Source: Sanderia malayensis (Eukaryota; Cnidaria; Scyphozoa; Semaeostomeae; Pelagiidae). Taken from it: 64,000 nt of DNA. Numbering within the stretch: position 1 is the stretch's first letter; each line of letters begins with the position of its first letter. The notes beneath the pieces are model-generated. The model did no database searches and was not told where the DNA came from. It saw nothing but the letters and a program-made list of their open reading frames with translations. The stretch lies in the NCBI GenBank assembly GCA_013076295.1, contig RQOL01000660.1, positions 4,092,001 to 4,156,000 of the forward strand. Direction: 5' to 3'. Below, in pieces: positions 1-12,281 of this stretch. The position numbers and the translations under genes are program-made.

Positions 1-469
1 TGATAATGGGCCTAATTTCATTATGCTCAACCGAGGCCAAAACTTGGATGATTTTTTGAGTAAAAGCCTCAAATGTATTCAACAAGACTCAAGGATTTCC
101 AGTCTCTCTTTCAAGCAATATAATACCTCTACACGTCAGCTGTGTTGCCTAGCAAAGTGGCGTGGCTTACTGTAACTAATAGTAACGAAAGTATTTCTCT
201 TACCTCAAAATTGTTTGATTGAAGAGTAAGAAGAGTCATTCAAAGGTTCTGAAACATTTAAAAAAACAACCGATTACTTTCATATAAGCTCAATACAGAA
301 ATCTTTGAATATTGAAACTGCATACAGTATATAGTGTCTGACACTAATACGTTACAGTTTGACAAGGAAGGGCAACCAACGACTGCTAAAGATTGTGAAC
401 AATTGCATCACAATTTGTTAATTTTAACAGAATTTGTTGCCAACATTTCTAATCTCTCATGCGAGGCTA

Positions 470-553
470 AGCATGTTCTAGCCTCGTTCTTATTTTTGGG
501 CTAATTGAGCCTCCTTGTTGTTCTCATAAAGTGTCGTATCGTAAAAAAGAGTG
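470..553. mobile_element. Right end of a TA-flanked MITE (CACTCTTTT family)
   Basis: The segment ends in AAAAGAGTG followed by TA. The text before it (a 'gagcctc' block, then 'ctcataaagtgt') parallels the right end of the complete element at 46,619-47,038. The matching left end is not visible, so this copy is truncated or starts further left. Assignment rests on sequence similarity inside this window only. Confidence 0.45.
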
Positions 554-834
554 TACATTAAATATGTCAGGCCACATGCATTATTTTGTTAGCCCTGGGT
601 TAACAAACAATGCATGTACTCTAAACTGAACAGGATCCCAGTTTCAATGGCGAGGACCTGTGGATTATTGTTTACACTCAACGATACTAGTTCAGTTCTG
701 GAAAAATCACCAAAAGCAAAAGAAGGAATGGGTAGCGTGCTACTTTCTGTACCAATATGATAGTGTTTTAGATGGTAAAATAGCAAAAACAAAATAAAGT
801 TCGAACTTAAATACGCATGCGTATTGACTCACAC

Positions 835-921
835 CCACAATTAGAAAACCTGTGCACACAATTCCAGATAGTAATTTGACGTATCCATATCTGTCGGTAG
901 CGAGTCTCCAAGCAGATGTTG
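835..921 (-). other. Possible orphan exon of an MFS-type membrane transporter
   Basis: On the minus strand an AG acceptor is followed by about 28 open codons and a GTGTGAG-type donor. The peptide contains LATDRYGYVKLLSGIVC, which resembles the loop between helices 2 and 3 of major facilitator transporters (pattern G-x-x-x-D-R-x-G-x-K), followed by a hydrophobic stretch suitable for helix 3. No partner exons were identified on either side, so this may be a stray piece of a decayed gene or chance. The transporter reading is inference from one short motif. Confidence 0.25.
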
Positions 922-964
922 CTGGATATATATGGGCAGATCGGCACTGTTGGACCTCGTCACC

Positions 965-1232
965 CCGGTGTACCAACAGAGTTAGTAATTGAGTACGATC
1001 GGTTGATGGTTTTTCGGCGTTTCTACCGAAAAACTATCCTGAACGGAAAGACGAAAAGTCCCGGTACGCCGGGGATCTACTTTCTCTTGTAGATCCTCGG
1101 TGTACCAGGCCTCATTTAATTTCGACTCAACTTCAACTCAACTTCAAGTGGAGCTCGGTGGAATCGATCCGTGACTCCATGAGTGGCAAGCACAAGTGCC
1201 AACCACTTCGCCACAAGAGTTGAACTAACAAA
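965..1232 (-). mobile_element. tRNA-derived SINE with hairpin body
   Basis: Read on the minus strand, about 1,220-1,150 holds a tRNA-like head: an A-box-like TGGCGAAGTGGTTGG and a B-box-like GGATCGATTCC at tRNA-like spacing. Downstream come the short repeats 'aacttcaactc' and then two strong hairpins: roughly 1,062-1,107 (18-base arms closing on TTTCTCTT) and roughly 1,010-1,036 (GTTTTTCGG pairing with CCGAAAAAC). A Pol III-type head followed by an unrelated structured body is the usual SINE layout. No second full copy lies in this window, and no target-site duplication was located, so the ends are approximate. Confidence 0.55.
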
Positions 1233-1395
1233 AAAGCTAATACTAAATGGTCCATTTTGGATCACTGCACTGCAGCAAAGATTACCGCCAGTGATGAATT
1301 GATCATAAAACATAAAACAAGCATGCGGCTAAACGGAGGAGGATTTGAAGCCACGCGCAGGCTAGAATGACACAGACAAACACACAAACATCCTC

Positions 1396-1480
1396 ACAAG
1401 ATTTTTTCTCGAGAAGGACTCGATTATATTCTGCTGCGCAGCCGCTTCGCCTCGCCCCGCTACGCAGCAGCAATTATCAC
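1396..1480 (+). repeat. GC-rich palindromic repeat, copy 1
   Basis: An isolated GC-rich block built on CTGCTGCGCAGCCGC and CTACGCAGCAG sits in AT-rich DNA, next to 'ctcgagaaggactcgatta'. The same block occurs in reverse orientation at about 10,395-10,470, also next to a 'cgagtatttctcgag' motif. This looks like a dispersed repeat or transposon end. No coding content is seen. Confidence 0.45.
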
Positions 1481-4400
1481 AAATAAATAGCTAATATCCA
1501 GAAAGAAAAACTCTAGCTGAGAACCGACCGAATTAACAACCGAACATTTGCTTATTATATTTATTTATTATGTAACAATAATTACTATTTTTACTGCTGT
1601 TATTTATTCTCCTTTAAGCACTGGCAGTTCTCATAGCTTACATCCCAAGAAAGGGGGTCAAACCCCATGACTGAAAGGTAAGTGTCCCCCGGGGTTATTA
1701 TCATTATACTACTATTATTATATTCAAGCATACTATTACGTTTGATCCTTGATTTCAATCAGTTTCGAACTCAAGCAGATCTCCGTGTCCGAGCGTTCGA
1801 GGTATGTACATCGAGACTCAACACAATTGGTCAGAATGAATTCATAAAGAAAACACGGTATAAAATTGTTCTTACCCTTTAAGATCTGCCGTGAACATTA
1901 ATGGTCTTCACTGAAACCTGAAAACAACACAGATACATATATAGAGAGAGATGCTAGGAATGATATCTTTTAGAGAGTGGTAGGAAGACAATGTATGACA
2001 ATAGGCTGTTCTAAGCACAGCAAAAATCAATCTACAGCGTTCACTTCTACTGCGTATCAACTCGAAACATTGGTGGCCAACCTCAGAGATAAGACAGGCG
2101 ACATTGGAATTCTTAAAGAACAAGACACATACAATGCTGTCATGTACAACGCTGCGTATTCATCTTCTATATATAGGTCACAATTTATGAAGTTGAACCG
2201 CAATGATAAATCATCTATTCGAATTCCTTAGTAATAATAATAATAATAATAATAATAATACATGCTGCTATAATTAAAGTCCTGTTACTTGAGCATTTAA
2301 AATTGCAAGTGAAAAGTCTTTCAATTCAATCCAAAATAAAAATAACTTTAATCACCCCATGTGATTTTCTAAAAGTTGTTGTTCAATTCTTATTATCCCT
2401 GGTTGGACTGGTTATTTATGTGCAGCTTCTTACAATTAAATCGAACCTCGATAATCCAATTAGCAATCAATTCGAGTCTCTTATTGTTTTCAGCATTCTA
2501 TTCTCCATTAAATTTGACCTGGCTTATGTTCGTCTTAGGTTCGAACCCCAACGGCATGTAACCTTATTGACTCGAACGAACTTCTGCTTTAACTTGATGT
2601 TGGATTCATCTTGCAAAGCTTGACTGTAAATCTATGGCGACCACTTCTGTCCAGTTAACAGCACAGGCGACGAGATATGTACGTGGAAATATATGTATTT
2701 CAAATGCCGTCACTTGTGGAGCTTAACTTACCGCCATGAGCAGTTATCTCGAACTATGGGACAGTTGTGACGTGACTACTTTACTACGCATGCGCACTTC
2801 GAATCAGAAATGCGCATGTGCAATACCTCCACCAACGGATTTTCAAAACAGCTATATCTGCGTAAATACACAAACATCGACTCCCTGCATAGCTGAAATA
2901 TTTATGAGATGGTATCTCAAATTAAGAATTAATGTTATCAGTCACCGGTGTTTACATGATCCTTCATCGTCTTGTTTACTTTCCGTTTATCAACGAATTT
3001 GGGTGAGTTATCTCGCATGATCATACTTGACTTAATTTCAAACCACTCAATGACGCATTGGTTTATCTCGAGTGGATTAAGCATAACAAAAAGCTAATTT
3101 TCGTACCCAGCAAGACAGAAATACAACAGCTTCTCGTACCGTGTTTCCCGGTGCAACTGGATTTCAGTCTACCGTAATTTTCTATACGACATTAATTGTT
3201 CACTCCTTTTGCAGGGTCAATTGTGTATTATGTAACTAACATTAAAAATATACATCCAAAATTTCTTAGAAGTTTTTCGACACCGTCTTGCAATTTCGAC
3301 TCAAGTCGCGATCAAAATGATCAAAACCGATCACGAATACGCATGCGTGCAAACAGCAAGACGAAGGTGCAGCGCTAGACTCATTACATTGCGTCCCTGT
3401 GGTTCTCTCGACTCTCGCTCACCCACACTCCATAACAACGTACCCAGGAAATCATGACAAATAGTTATCGCAACCAATCTGGAAAATTACAGCGGCATAC
3501 GATACGTGCGATAGGATATAAAACACTGTGCAATGAAATGACCAGGTTGACCTTATAGTATATATAACACAAAACGTGTTGTTGCAGAGAGTTTTCAGGT
3601 GTTTTATGAGACTGAGGAAACGATGTTCCAAAGCCACAGGATAGTTTATGACCCATGGGTGTATTGCTCTGTGGCTAATTATATACAAGTTGAGTTCATA
3701 AATCAATTATTGAATCGAATATTTCTGCTCTTTGTCATCTCAGATATGCACACCGAGGATGAAAGAAATTGCAGATGTGGTGAACATTCTTCGTTCGTGA
3801 AAGGGACCATTTTTAATCAACAGTATATTCTAGACAATTTCATTTCATCCTCCTCATATTCCCATCTCGACCACAATTATTAGTCACATGATGAGAAAAA
3901 GATAGAATCAAATGTCTCAAATGATGAAAGCACAAAAAATACGAGCATGGATGTTTATAAATTCTAGTCTGATTAAATTTGTGCCGTGCAGCACAAAATA
4001 AAACCTTTAAAAAGCAGAACAAACCAGATAAGAACGTAAGGCTTCCAATTTCGATTTTAACGCTTTGTAAATGTAAGCCAAAAACCTTTAAAAATTGAGA
4101 ACATTTTAAGAATATTTTTGGTTTGCATTGAAAAATCAAGAACGTTGGAAAGCTTACTGGTTCGCAGATGTTCTTATAAAAAAAACCGAAAAAAGTGAAC
4201 CAAAAACAGTGACATACTACGATCTTACTGGCACGCAACTGTACTGGCCTATGTATGGGTGCAAAAAATATGTGCAGTACACAATAAGGTTATTCATTAA
4301 CAAACTCCCTTATACAATAAACTTCCCGATAATTTGTTAAACAGGGCTCTTTAAAGTGCTTCTTAGTAAAACTTATCCTCGGTGCAATAATAACAAGTAA

Positions 4401-5540
4401 CGAAGTATTTATTTGGTTCACGATTCCACTGTATTGACTTTCCAACCACCACCAAATGAAATGAAAACATTACTAAATGGGAAGAACACATACTCTACAC
4501 TTCTACCCAAAAAATTAATGATTAGAGAACTATTATCACTCACATTGATAATGACAATTTCACAATATTTCAAATCCAATCAGCAGGTATTTCCATTAGG
4601 TTTCCTAATTTTCCAGTCTAAGTTGATTCAACATGTGTAGCAAGCTCAAGTGTCAGGGAACGCGTATATATAGAACAGATATATGTGGATTACAGTATGG
4701 CTTTTTAGACACGTAAGGGTGAGGGTCAGTTTGTGTATTCCCTTCAACACATCCGTAATGTGGATTACGGTTGCTAAGTGGAAGAAATACCCATTGAATG
4801 ACGGCTGGGTTTTACATGGGAAAGTTATTCTCACAGGAGTCTGGTCTAAACCGAAGCTTATGCGACAAATCTCTGAGCATTTATATCAGGAATTTCTGAA
4901 ACCAGAGTATTTTCTGAGCTTTAGAGTTTTGAAACTGAACAAACTTTTCCAAGGTCCATTATCATCATTGAGTGTCTCAAAAATGAACACGTGTAATTTG
5001 GAACAAGAATAAATGGTGCATCCAGTGATACACCCCGAAATGTCTTATTCGAATTTTGCAACATTTCTAAAAATTCAGGTATCGAGGATTGAAGCATGCA
5101 TAGAGCAGTCAAAATAAGCCAAACCAGCAAAATGCAAGAAACATCAAGACATTAAATGATATTTTCAGGCTCAAATGTGTTCCATATTGAGCCGAAACAA
5201 CTAGACACAGCTACGCAGAGAGAATTAACGCTCCCATGGAGGGGGGGGGACAAAACAAAAATATAGTTGTTATAGATGCTTTTAGCTGTGTGATTTGTGT
5301 ATAAAAATGGTCCGCGTTTACCAGTTGCCCCGGGCCTCGACACAAGGGCGAGGCATCTTTGGTTTTATGGGCATGCACTTTGGATTAATCTTGAGGATTT
5401 CCTGGTAACAAACACCACGACATGACTGATGAAAAAATTTGCTATCAATATCAGTGACTCAAATTATGATGAATTGTTTGATCTGGAAATTCTGGGGAAG
5501 AATATTATTGAAAAACAACCCCCTCCCAACTGATAATTAG
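1481..5540. other. Intergenic, no gene recognised
   Basis: Only short open frames occur, without homology I recognise or convincing splice pairing. It includes a (TAA)n microsatellite at 2,231-2,261 and, at about 3,375-3,425, half of the inverted repeat seen complete at 53,332-53,460 (shared 'ctagactcattacatt'). Confidence 0.6.
2231..2261. repeat. (TAA)n microsatellite
   Basis: About ten uninterrupted TAA units are directly visible. Confidence 0.9.
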
Positions 5541-5660
5541 CACCGGTGAAAGTTTCTTAATTTTCATTTTTGAACATATTTTACCAGTAAACGTTTTTGA
5601 AATTGTTTGGCCTTTTACCAGTGAGTTTCTCATAAAGCGGATACTTATAAATAAAACGTG
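5541..5660. mobile_element. MITE fragment (CACGTTTT family)
   Basis: It shares 'caccggtgaaagtttctta' and 'accagtgagtttct(c/t)ataaagcgg' with the complete element at 56,627-57,034 and ends in AAACGTG + TA, like that element's right end. The middle is missing, so it is an internally deleted or decayed copy. Confidence 0.5.
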
Positions 5661-5807
5661 TACATGGGAAACAACGCATGACTGAGAATAGAATGATAAA
5701 GATTACAACTTACCTTTGTGCATCGGATGCAGTTGCTGTGGACATCAATGCAATGTGAATTGTATTTCGCACAAGAATAAATACGAGAGCATGGGCGTAG
5801 ATGAAGC

Positions 5808-5911
5808 TTAATTAGGCCAGACTAAGAGAGATACAGGCAAGGTACGATCCTATCCAGTCTTTAATTAGGTCAGACTAAGAGAGATACAGGCAAGGAACGA
5901 TCCTATCCAGT
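5808..5911. repeat. 53-bp tandem duplication
   Basis: Two adjacent copies begin 'ttaattagg' at 5,808 and 5,861 and run through 'gatcctatccag' with a few substitutions. No gene overlaps. Confidence 0.85.
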
Positions 5912-8294
5912 GTTAGATCCAGTCCAATTGTGTACAGAGAAGGGAGCGGTTGGACTGAGTCGCGAACCACTTGAATTCTTGGGCAGAATGGCTAGAAAAA
6001 ACAAACATCAACTTGTCAAAATCCGCAGTTGTCTCCCTGCGGATGACAGAGATATAAATCTTGAAAATCGTTCTTCAAATTATGTTCAAATGGTCACAGC
6101 GGAGCGGAGAGGTAGAAGGTGAAGGAGAACAAAGGCTTTGTTTCTTCATGAGAAATTCTGTCGACTCGTGGTGAAAATAGTCTTATTTCCTTGAGAAATT
6201 CAAATAAAAACGTATCATTTTTACAATATTCTGCGACCCAAAAATTAAGGCACTTTTAAGAAACTTTGAGTACTCAATTCTCCTAAAAAATTAAAAACTT
6301 TCAGGCTCAAGAACGTCCCAACAAGCTTAATTAAAAAATGAGTGAATCAATGAAGTTCTTCGGGCAAAAGTTTACATTCACATCTGTTCAAAACTATTGA
6401 ACATAACTTAACTATATCTTGAATAATTGTGCATGAGAAGAGCGACGCATCGCAAAACTAACAATAGCAGGATTACTGAAAGCTTCCATGAATACGAGAT
6501 TGGCGTCGTCCACAGTTGTACAATGGAGCAGGAAGGATGCTTTGAGATTGGCAAAAGCGCCTACAATGTTGCTTATAGGATTTGAAAATCAATGGTAATT
6601 AGAGGAAATAAATTACGAATATTGTAAAGAGACTGTCAATTAACAATCTCGTCAATTGATTAAGAATTATAAAGGGCCTCCCTCGTTGGCGAACCCTGTG
6701 GAGTATGCCCGTTCAATTGGCTTTAAAGCAGACCAGGGGCTTTCCTCGCTAACAAATTGTTTTCACAATCCATAACTGAGCCTCGATAGACTGGAAACCC
6801 TGATATATGGATCTATATCTCCTGGCCGTATGCGGTAGGGGCCAATAACAAATTTCATCTATTCCCGAACAAATCTCAGATTCACTAAAAAGAGCTGCCC
6901 CCGACCCCGGACAACATTGTCGCTACGCGCATGTCTTGTCCTTCCTGATTTTGGTTTTCTGGATCTGCACTTCACTCGATAACTTGACCATATGCTTGAG
7001 CAGACGTTTGTAATACATTCCTGAGGGTTTTCATGCTATGGACACTTTAAGTGTCCATAATGTGATATCAGAAGAGACTTTTACCTTGGGCTTTCTTCTG
7101 CTGGAATTGGAAGAAGATGAGTGCTTGCAGATACACGTCCTGTTTACGAAAAACTTTGACGCTGGTCCTTCAAAGTTCTGGTACTAAAACTTTTAGTATC
7201 AAATAATTGACTTCTCATTATCCGAAGACTACCTTGTTGTTTTGAAGTTGAGAAGCTTCGGATGGATATAATAAACCCCCAGGTTATCATGAAAATATCC
7301 CACACAGATCGAAATAAAAAATTACCTTCTTTTTTAAACAAAAATTAGCAAACATTTTGATATTCACTGAAACGATGGAAGGCAATAAAGCAATGGACCC
7401 TTTTTTAAAAATGGCAATTTTACAGTTTCTTTATTTTTTGTGTAGTAGCTACTGAAGCTCCTTAAATTGTCGGCCATCCTAATTCCAGTTTCCTATAAAC
7501 CAGACCAGTTTTTTCGTACAAGAAAACGTGTGTTGCAATGCTTTGTCGAGCTTTTTCTGGCTCACTCAATTTCACCCACGTGACCATGACATATATTAAA
7601 GGTCGGAGGAAGTATGCGACGACTAACGACAAGCAACTTGCAGCTTGGAATGGAAACATATTTGCTTTTGAGATTCAACCAGACATCTGAAAAACATCCA
7701 TAACGCTTGTGTAACCATATACCAAACATGTCTAACCATACTAAATTGAATTACTCACACTGTTTTCTGATTTGTCCAGTCCCTCGTATAACCCAACTGA
7801 GATTGATCTGAAGTACTGCAAGCACAAGACAGCACTATCTTAATGATATACGCAGGATATGCGGTGTCTCCCCAATGTTATGCTTCCAGTCAAAAATAAG
7901 GCGATAAGTGAATACGACTTCTATTGGAAACAATGCAGAACAATGCATTGCATATATTGATTTGAATGGAGCACGAACATGACCCAACAACTAGCAGTAT
8001 TTATACAGAGTAACCAGATCTATTGAGGAAATATTTGAGCGTTTGTTGTGGTCGTTCTATTATCGTTTTCTTTCACTGAATATTTTTGCGCTATTTTTGA
8101 TTTTTCATTCCCATTGTCACTTGATTATAAATCAAGAAGCAAGCGTTCTTCGGGCTCTGACACCCGGAGCTCTTTGCTGGCACCGTCGATAAGGTTGGGA
8201 CTAGGCCGTCATGGCCACACAAGCAACAAATTTCATTGAAAATTGTGCAGTGCAGCTTAACACCGATACGTCAAGCACCAGCGGGATTATGCTA
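5912..8294. other. Intergenic, no gene recognised
   Basis: Open frames here are short. Minus-strand frames near 6,420-6,595 and 7,462-7,659 look mildly protein-like but have no recognisable family and no splice partners, so they are not called. Confidence 0.5.
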
Positions 8295-8477
8295 CAGTCA
8301 ACTCTGTTTCATTCGAACACCCTGGGGAAGCGTGAAAATGTTCGAATTGCAAAAAGTTCGAATTATAAAGGTTTTTTATAAGGATTGGTTCATTAGTGAT
8401 CCTTGAAGGGACGGAGAATTTCGTTTGAAATAGATAGAGTTCGAATTACACGAGCTCAAACTATGCAGATTTGACTG
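8295..8477. mobile_element. MITE, CAGTCAA family, copy 1
   Basis: A 183-bp element starts CAGTCAA, ends TTGACTG and is flanked by TA on both sides. Its interior is rich in 'ttcgaatt' motifs. Closely similar copies lie at 51,982-52,169 (opposite orientation) and 60,267-60,443. TA duplication and CAGT ends fit non-autonomous Tc1/mariner/pogo-type elements. No coding capacity. Confidence 0.8.
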
Positions 8478-10394
8478 TATTTCTTTATTCGAGTTGACGA
8501 GGCTTCGAAATATCAAGGGAGACTTTCATGAAACAGTGTAGTATACAACACAAGATCGATTTTTGAAGACACTTGATGAATGCAAAACAATATAGGAGAT
8601 ATCAAGATCGAGTATACACGGAATTGGTCGATTTATCAAAGGTTCAAATGAAAATAGTAATTATAACAATAATGATAATGATACAAAGCATGATGATCTG
8701 ACATAAAAAAAGTTATCCGTTGGAGGAAAAGCGCTTATTTTATAAGAAAACTTTAGCCTAGCCTCAATATTTTTAAAAATTTTATATTTTCATTTTGCAC
8801 TTTTCAAACTATTCTTTATCGATCTTTCTTGCTTTGTGGGAAAGCTAATAAAAAATTGTGGCTCCAGGGATACTTGAGCCTGGAATGAAACTTTATTTTA
8901 AATTTCAGAGGTTTTAATTATTGATATTAGAACAGTCTTTGATCGGTACAAAACTTCAAAATAGGTTTTCATTTTCGTTCTCTTTCTGACGTACTACTCT
9001 GATGAGTGTCAGACGAAAAGCTTTAGGATTTATTATGTTTCGCTATGTTTTCGATTTTCAAAGCAATATTGATATTAACTAAATCATTATATATAAAAGA
9101 GTTTGCAATTATGTGAGAAGTAAGAATTTCAAAAGGCAGGGAAACGGTTAGCATCAGCATCAGTCAGAAAACTTAACTCAAAAACGTGCAAAATATTGTG
9201 GAATTTTCCGATGCAGACAGATAAAGCTATCTTGCCAATTTCCATTTCCGACAAAAATGAAAAATAATGAAAACATTTAATTACCTCAGCAAATTGACTT
9301 TGCAGCACTGGCTAAGAAGTCGAGGCGTGCTGAATCGATGCAAAAACCGTTTAAAAGGATCATCCAACCTTTTCTCCAGCTATATTCTCATTTCTATAAC
9401 AGAACCAAACAACGCAACTTGAAAATAACAATCGATATGAGAAATTCTCCTCCACAGCGACCATCAGTCCAGCTGTAAAACAAGGCAGACAAAATGGCGG
9501 GAACAGTTTAGAAAGCTACGTGATACGGAAAACAAATATTGTGCTCCATTGAAATATCATCATGAAAAATCTGCATGTGTTCCCTTTTCGATTTGAGTAG
9601 AATCCAATTATCAAAAATCACCAGTTGAACATTAGAGAACAAGTTCCTAATGTTTTTAACTTAAAAATAAGCCTAAACTATAAAATTAATTAAATATATA
9701 TAGTTTACAATATGGTGTTAATCCATGGACATCATATCTACTGCATTGATATCAGGACAAGTAATGGTGTCCTAGCATTTCACACAAGCATCAAATATTA
9801 AAAAGCTTCTTTGTGATTTATCGTTTACCAGTGAAAGCATTTTTTACCTTTCATCAGTGAGTTTCTTATAAAAAACATGTACAGAAACTTTACACCTAAA
9901 CAGACATCCGTTATATCAGAAACATAACCATATGCTCGCCCTAAGAAAACAAGCTCTCTACAAACGCCTGTTATAAGCAACCCAAAGAAGACCCCATCAA
10001 TCTCAACTACCAACCTTGTAAAAGGATTCTTCAACCTTTAAAAACTCTTCGACCTTGTGTATCTCATAAGCTTCCAAATTTTCAACAATATTCAATAATA
10101 TTCACACAATATGAGCCATTGATTAACATGGCCTGGCCTGAAAATAGAAAAGCTGGAGTCCCTTCCAAGAGAGCTGAGGCGATCTCGTATTTCGATGATA
10201 CGACTCAGATCTCCAAGTACTTGTCCTTCAATGATACTTATTTGCACAGTATTTCACAAGTCAAATAGTATGACAAACGACCATAGCAAATAAAATAGCC
10301 AACAATTGAATAGCTATTTAGAAAGGAAATATTTCAAGGTCTTTCATAACCACGGTTCAAAGCAAAAAACATAAAAGAGACTTCAAACTGTTAT
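8478..10394. other. Intergenic, no gene recognised
   Basis: AT-rich DNA without a supported gene. About 9,700-9,882 resembles the right half of the MITE at 56,627-57,034 ('tttaccagtgaaag', 'cagtgagtttcttata'). Confidence 0.55.
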
Positions 10395-10470
10395 ACTTTT
10401 TGTTGCTGCGTAGGGCAGCGAAGCAAAGCGGCCGCGCAGCAGAACATAATCGAGTATTTCTCGAGTCTTT
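10395..10470 (-). repeat. GC-rich palindromic repeat, copy 2
   Basis: This is the reverse-orientation partner of 1,396-1,480 (GCTGCGTAG...GCGCAGCAG followed by 'cgagtatttctcgag'). It directly abuts the 176-bp satellite, so it may mark the edge of the element in which the satellite expanded. Confidence 0.45.
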
Positions 10471-10480
10471 TGAAAGAGAC

Positions 10481-11774
10481 TGAAAAATGACTCACAAGGA
10501 AACGAATTATACTAAATAGGTCCTACTGATCACTTTGAAACAATTCCAAGCTCTCTAGGAGTAATGCTTCATGGACCCAAATATCCCGCGGATAGCTATT
10601 GAAACTTTATATCATACATGAAGTAGGTACTGAAAAAATCAAATTTTGAAATAGCCTGAAAAATGACTCACAAGGAGTCGAACTATACTGAATAGGTCCT
10701 ACTGATCACGTTGAGACAATTCCCAGCTCTCTGGGAGTAATGGTTCGTGGACCCAGATTTCCCGCGGATAGCTATTGAAACTTTCTATCATACATGAAGT
10801 AGGTACTGAAAAAATCAAATTTTGAAATAGCCTGAAAAATGACTCACAAGGAGTCGAACTATACTGAATAGGTCCTACTGATCACGTTGAGACAATTCCC
10901 AGCTCTCTAGGAGTAATGCTTCATGGACCCAAATATCCCGCGGATAGCTATTGAAACTTTATATCATACATGAAGTAGGTACTGAAAAAATCAAATTTTG
11001 AAATAGACTGAAAAATGACTCACAAGGAATTAAATTATACTAAATAGGTCCTACTGATCACGTTGAGACAATTCCCAGCTCCCTAGGAGTAATGGTTCGT
11101 GGACCAAGATTTCCCGCGGATAGCAATTTAAACTTTCTATCATACATGAAGCAGGTACTGAAAAAATCAAATTTTGAAATAGACTGAAAAATGACTCACA
11201 AGGAATTAAATTATACTAAATAGGTCCTACTGATCACGTTGAGACAATTCCCAGCTCCCTAGGAGTAATGGTTCGTGGACCAAGATTTCCCGCGGATAGC
11301 AATTTAAACTTTCTATCATACATGAAGTAGGTACTGAAAAAATCAAATTTTGAAATAGACTGAAAAATGACTCACAAGGAATTAAATTATACTAAATAGG
11401 TCCTACTGATCACGTTGAGACAATTCCCAGCTCCCTAGGAGTAATGGTTCGTGGACCAAGATTTCCCGCGGATAGCAATTTAAACTTTCTATCATACATG
11501 AAGCAGGTACTGAAAAAATCAAATTTTGAAATAGACTGAAAAATGACTCACAAGGAATTAAATTATACTAAATAGGTCCTACTGATCACGTTGAGACAAT
11601 TCCCAGCTCCCTAGGAGTAATGGTTCGTGGACCAAGATTTCCCGCGGATAGCAATTTAAACTTTCTATCATACATGAAGCAGGTACTGAAAAAATCAAAT
11701 TTTGAAATAGACTGAAAAATGACTCACAAGGAATTAAATTATACTAAATAGGTCCTACTGATCACGTTGAGACA
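10481..11774. repeat. 176-bp satellite, about 7.4 copies
   Basis: Copies begin with TGAAAAATGACTCACAAGG at 10,481, 10,657, 10,833, 11,009, 11,185, 11,361, 11,537 and 11,713, a strict 176-base period. Each unit contains 'ggtcctactgatcac', 'ttcccgcggatagc' and 'catacatgaag'. The later units are nearly identical to each other and the early ones more divergent, which suggests recent expansion at the right side. The last unit is cut off inside 'cacgttgagacaa'. No open frame spans the array. Confidence 0.95.
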
Positions 11775-12281
11775 AGAATTCAAGGTGATCAGAAAGTTGG
11801 AAATCTGTTTTTAGCATAAAGTTGTATTCATCAATAATATTCATTCGGCACCATTTTTGGCTGGAAAATTGTTTTGTTAGTGTCAGGAAATTCGTCCGAC
11901 CCACATGGCATTGGCAAGATCATACTCCATGGTCTCAGCTTGACCATAAACCTCAAATTGGAGAAATAGACCATTTTGGAGTACAATAGCCTTCTTAAAG
12001 ATGCTATGAATAAAACATTGATTTATCCATATAATGAATTTCTCATTGTTTGCTCTTGGTGTGTTGACATATAATGTCAGCGCTGTTATCAGCCGGACAA
12101 GCGCAACTAAGCGACGGCCAGTTGCCAGGTTTGTTGCTAAGTACACAGTGAAACCAATGCATTGCAGTGCAGAGATCAGACGAAGGTTTCAGATGACCAA
12201 CAAAGGGTCAGCAGTGCATTGGCTTCTATTTCGTAACCAAACTTTGACGTAAAGGCCGTTTTACTGTGAATTCTTCAAGTC

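Noticed and set aside
2303..2623. 106-codon hydrophobic open frame
   Set aside because: AT-rich composition, no recognisable family and no splice or start context; likely chance.
4683..5130. Open frames on both strands, the minus one with a signal-peptide-like start
   Set aside because: Neither gives a recognisable domain, frames close without convincing splice sites, and the plus frame contains a short direct repeat ('atgtggattac').
6420..6595. Minus-strand stretch that translates to a protein-like sequence of about 50 residues
   Set aside because: No start, no clear splice borders and no family recognised; could be an exon of an unknown gene but the evidence is too thin.
10481..11774. Regularly spaced repeats that could suggest a CRISPR array
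   Set aside because: The whole 176-bp unit repeats with no unique spacers, and the window is eukaryotic; it is a satellite.
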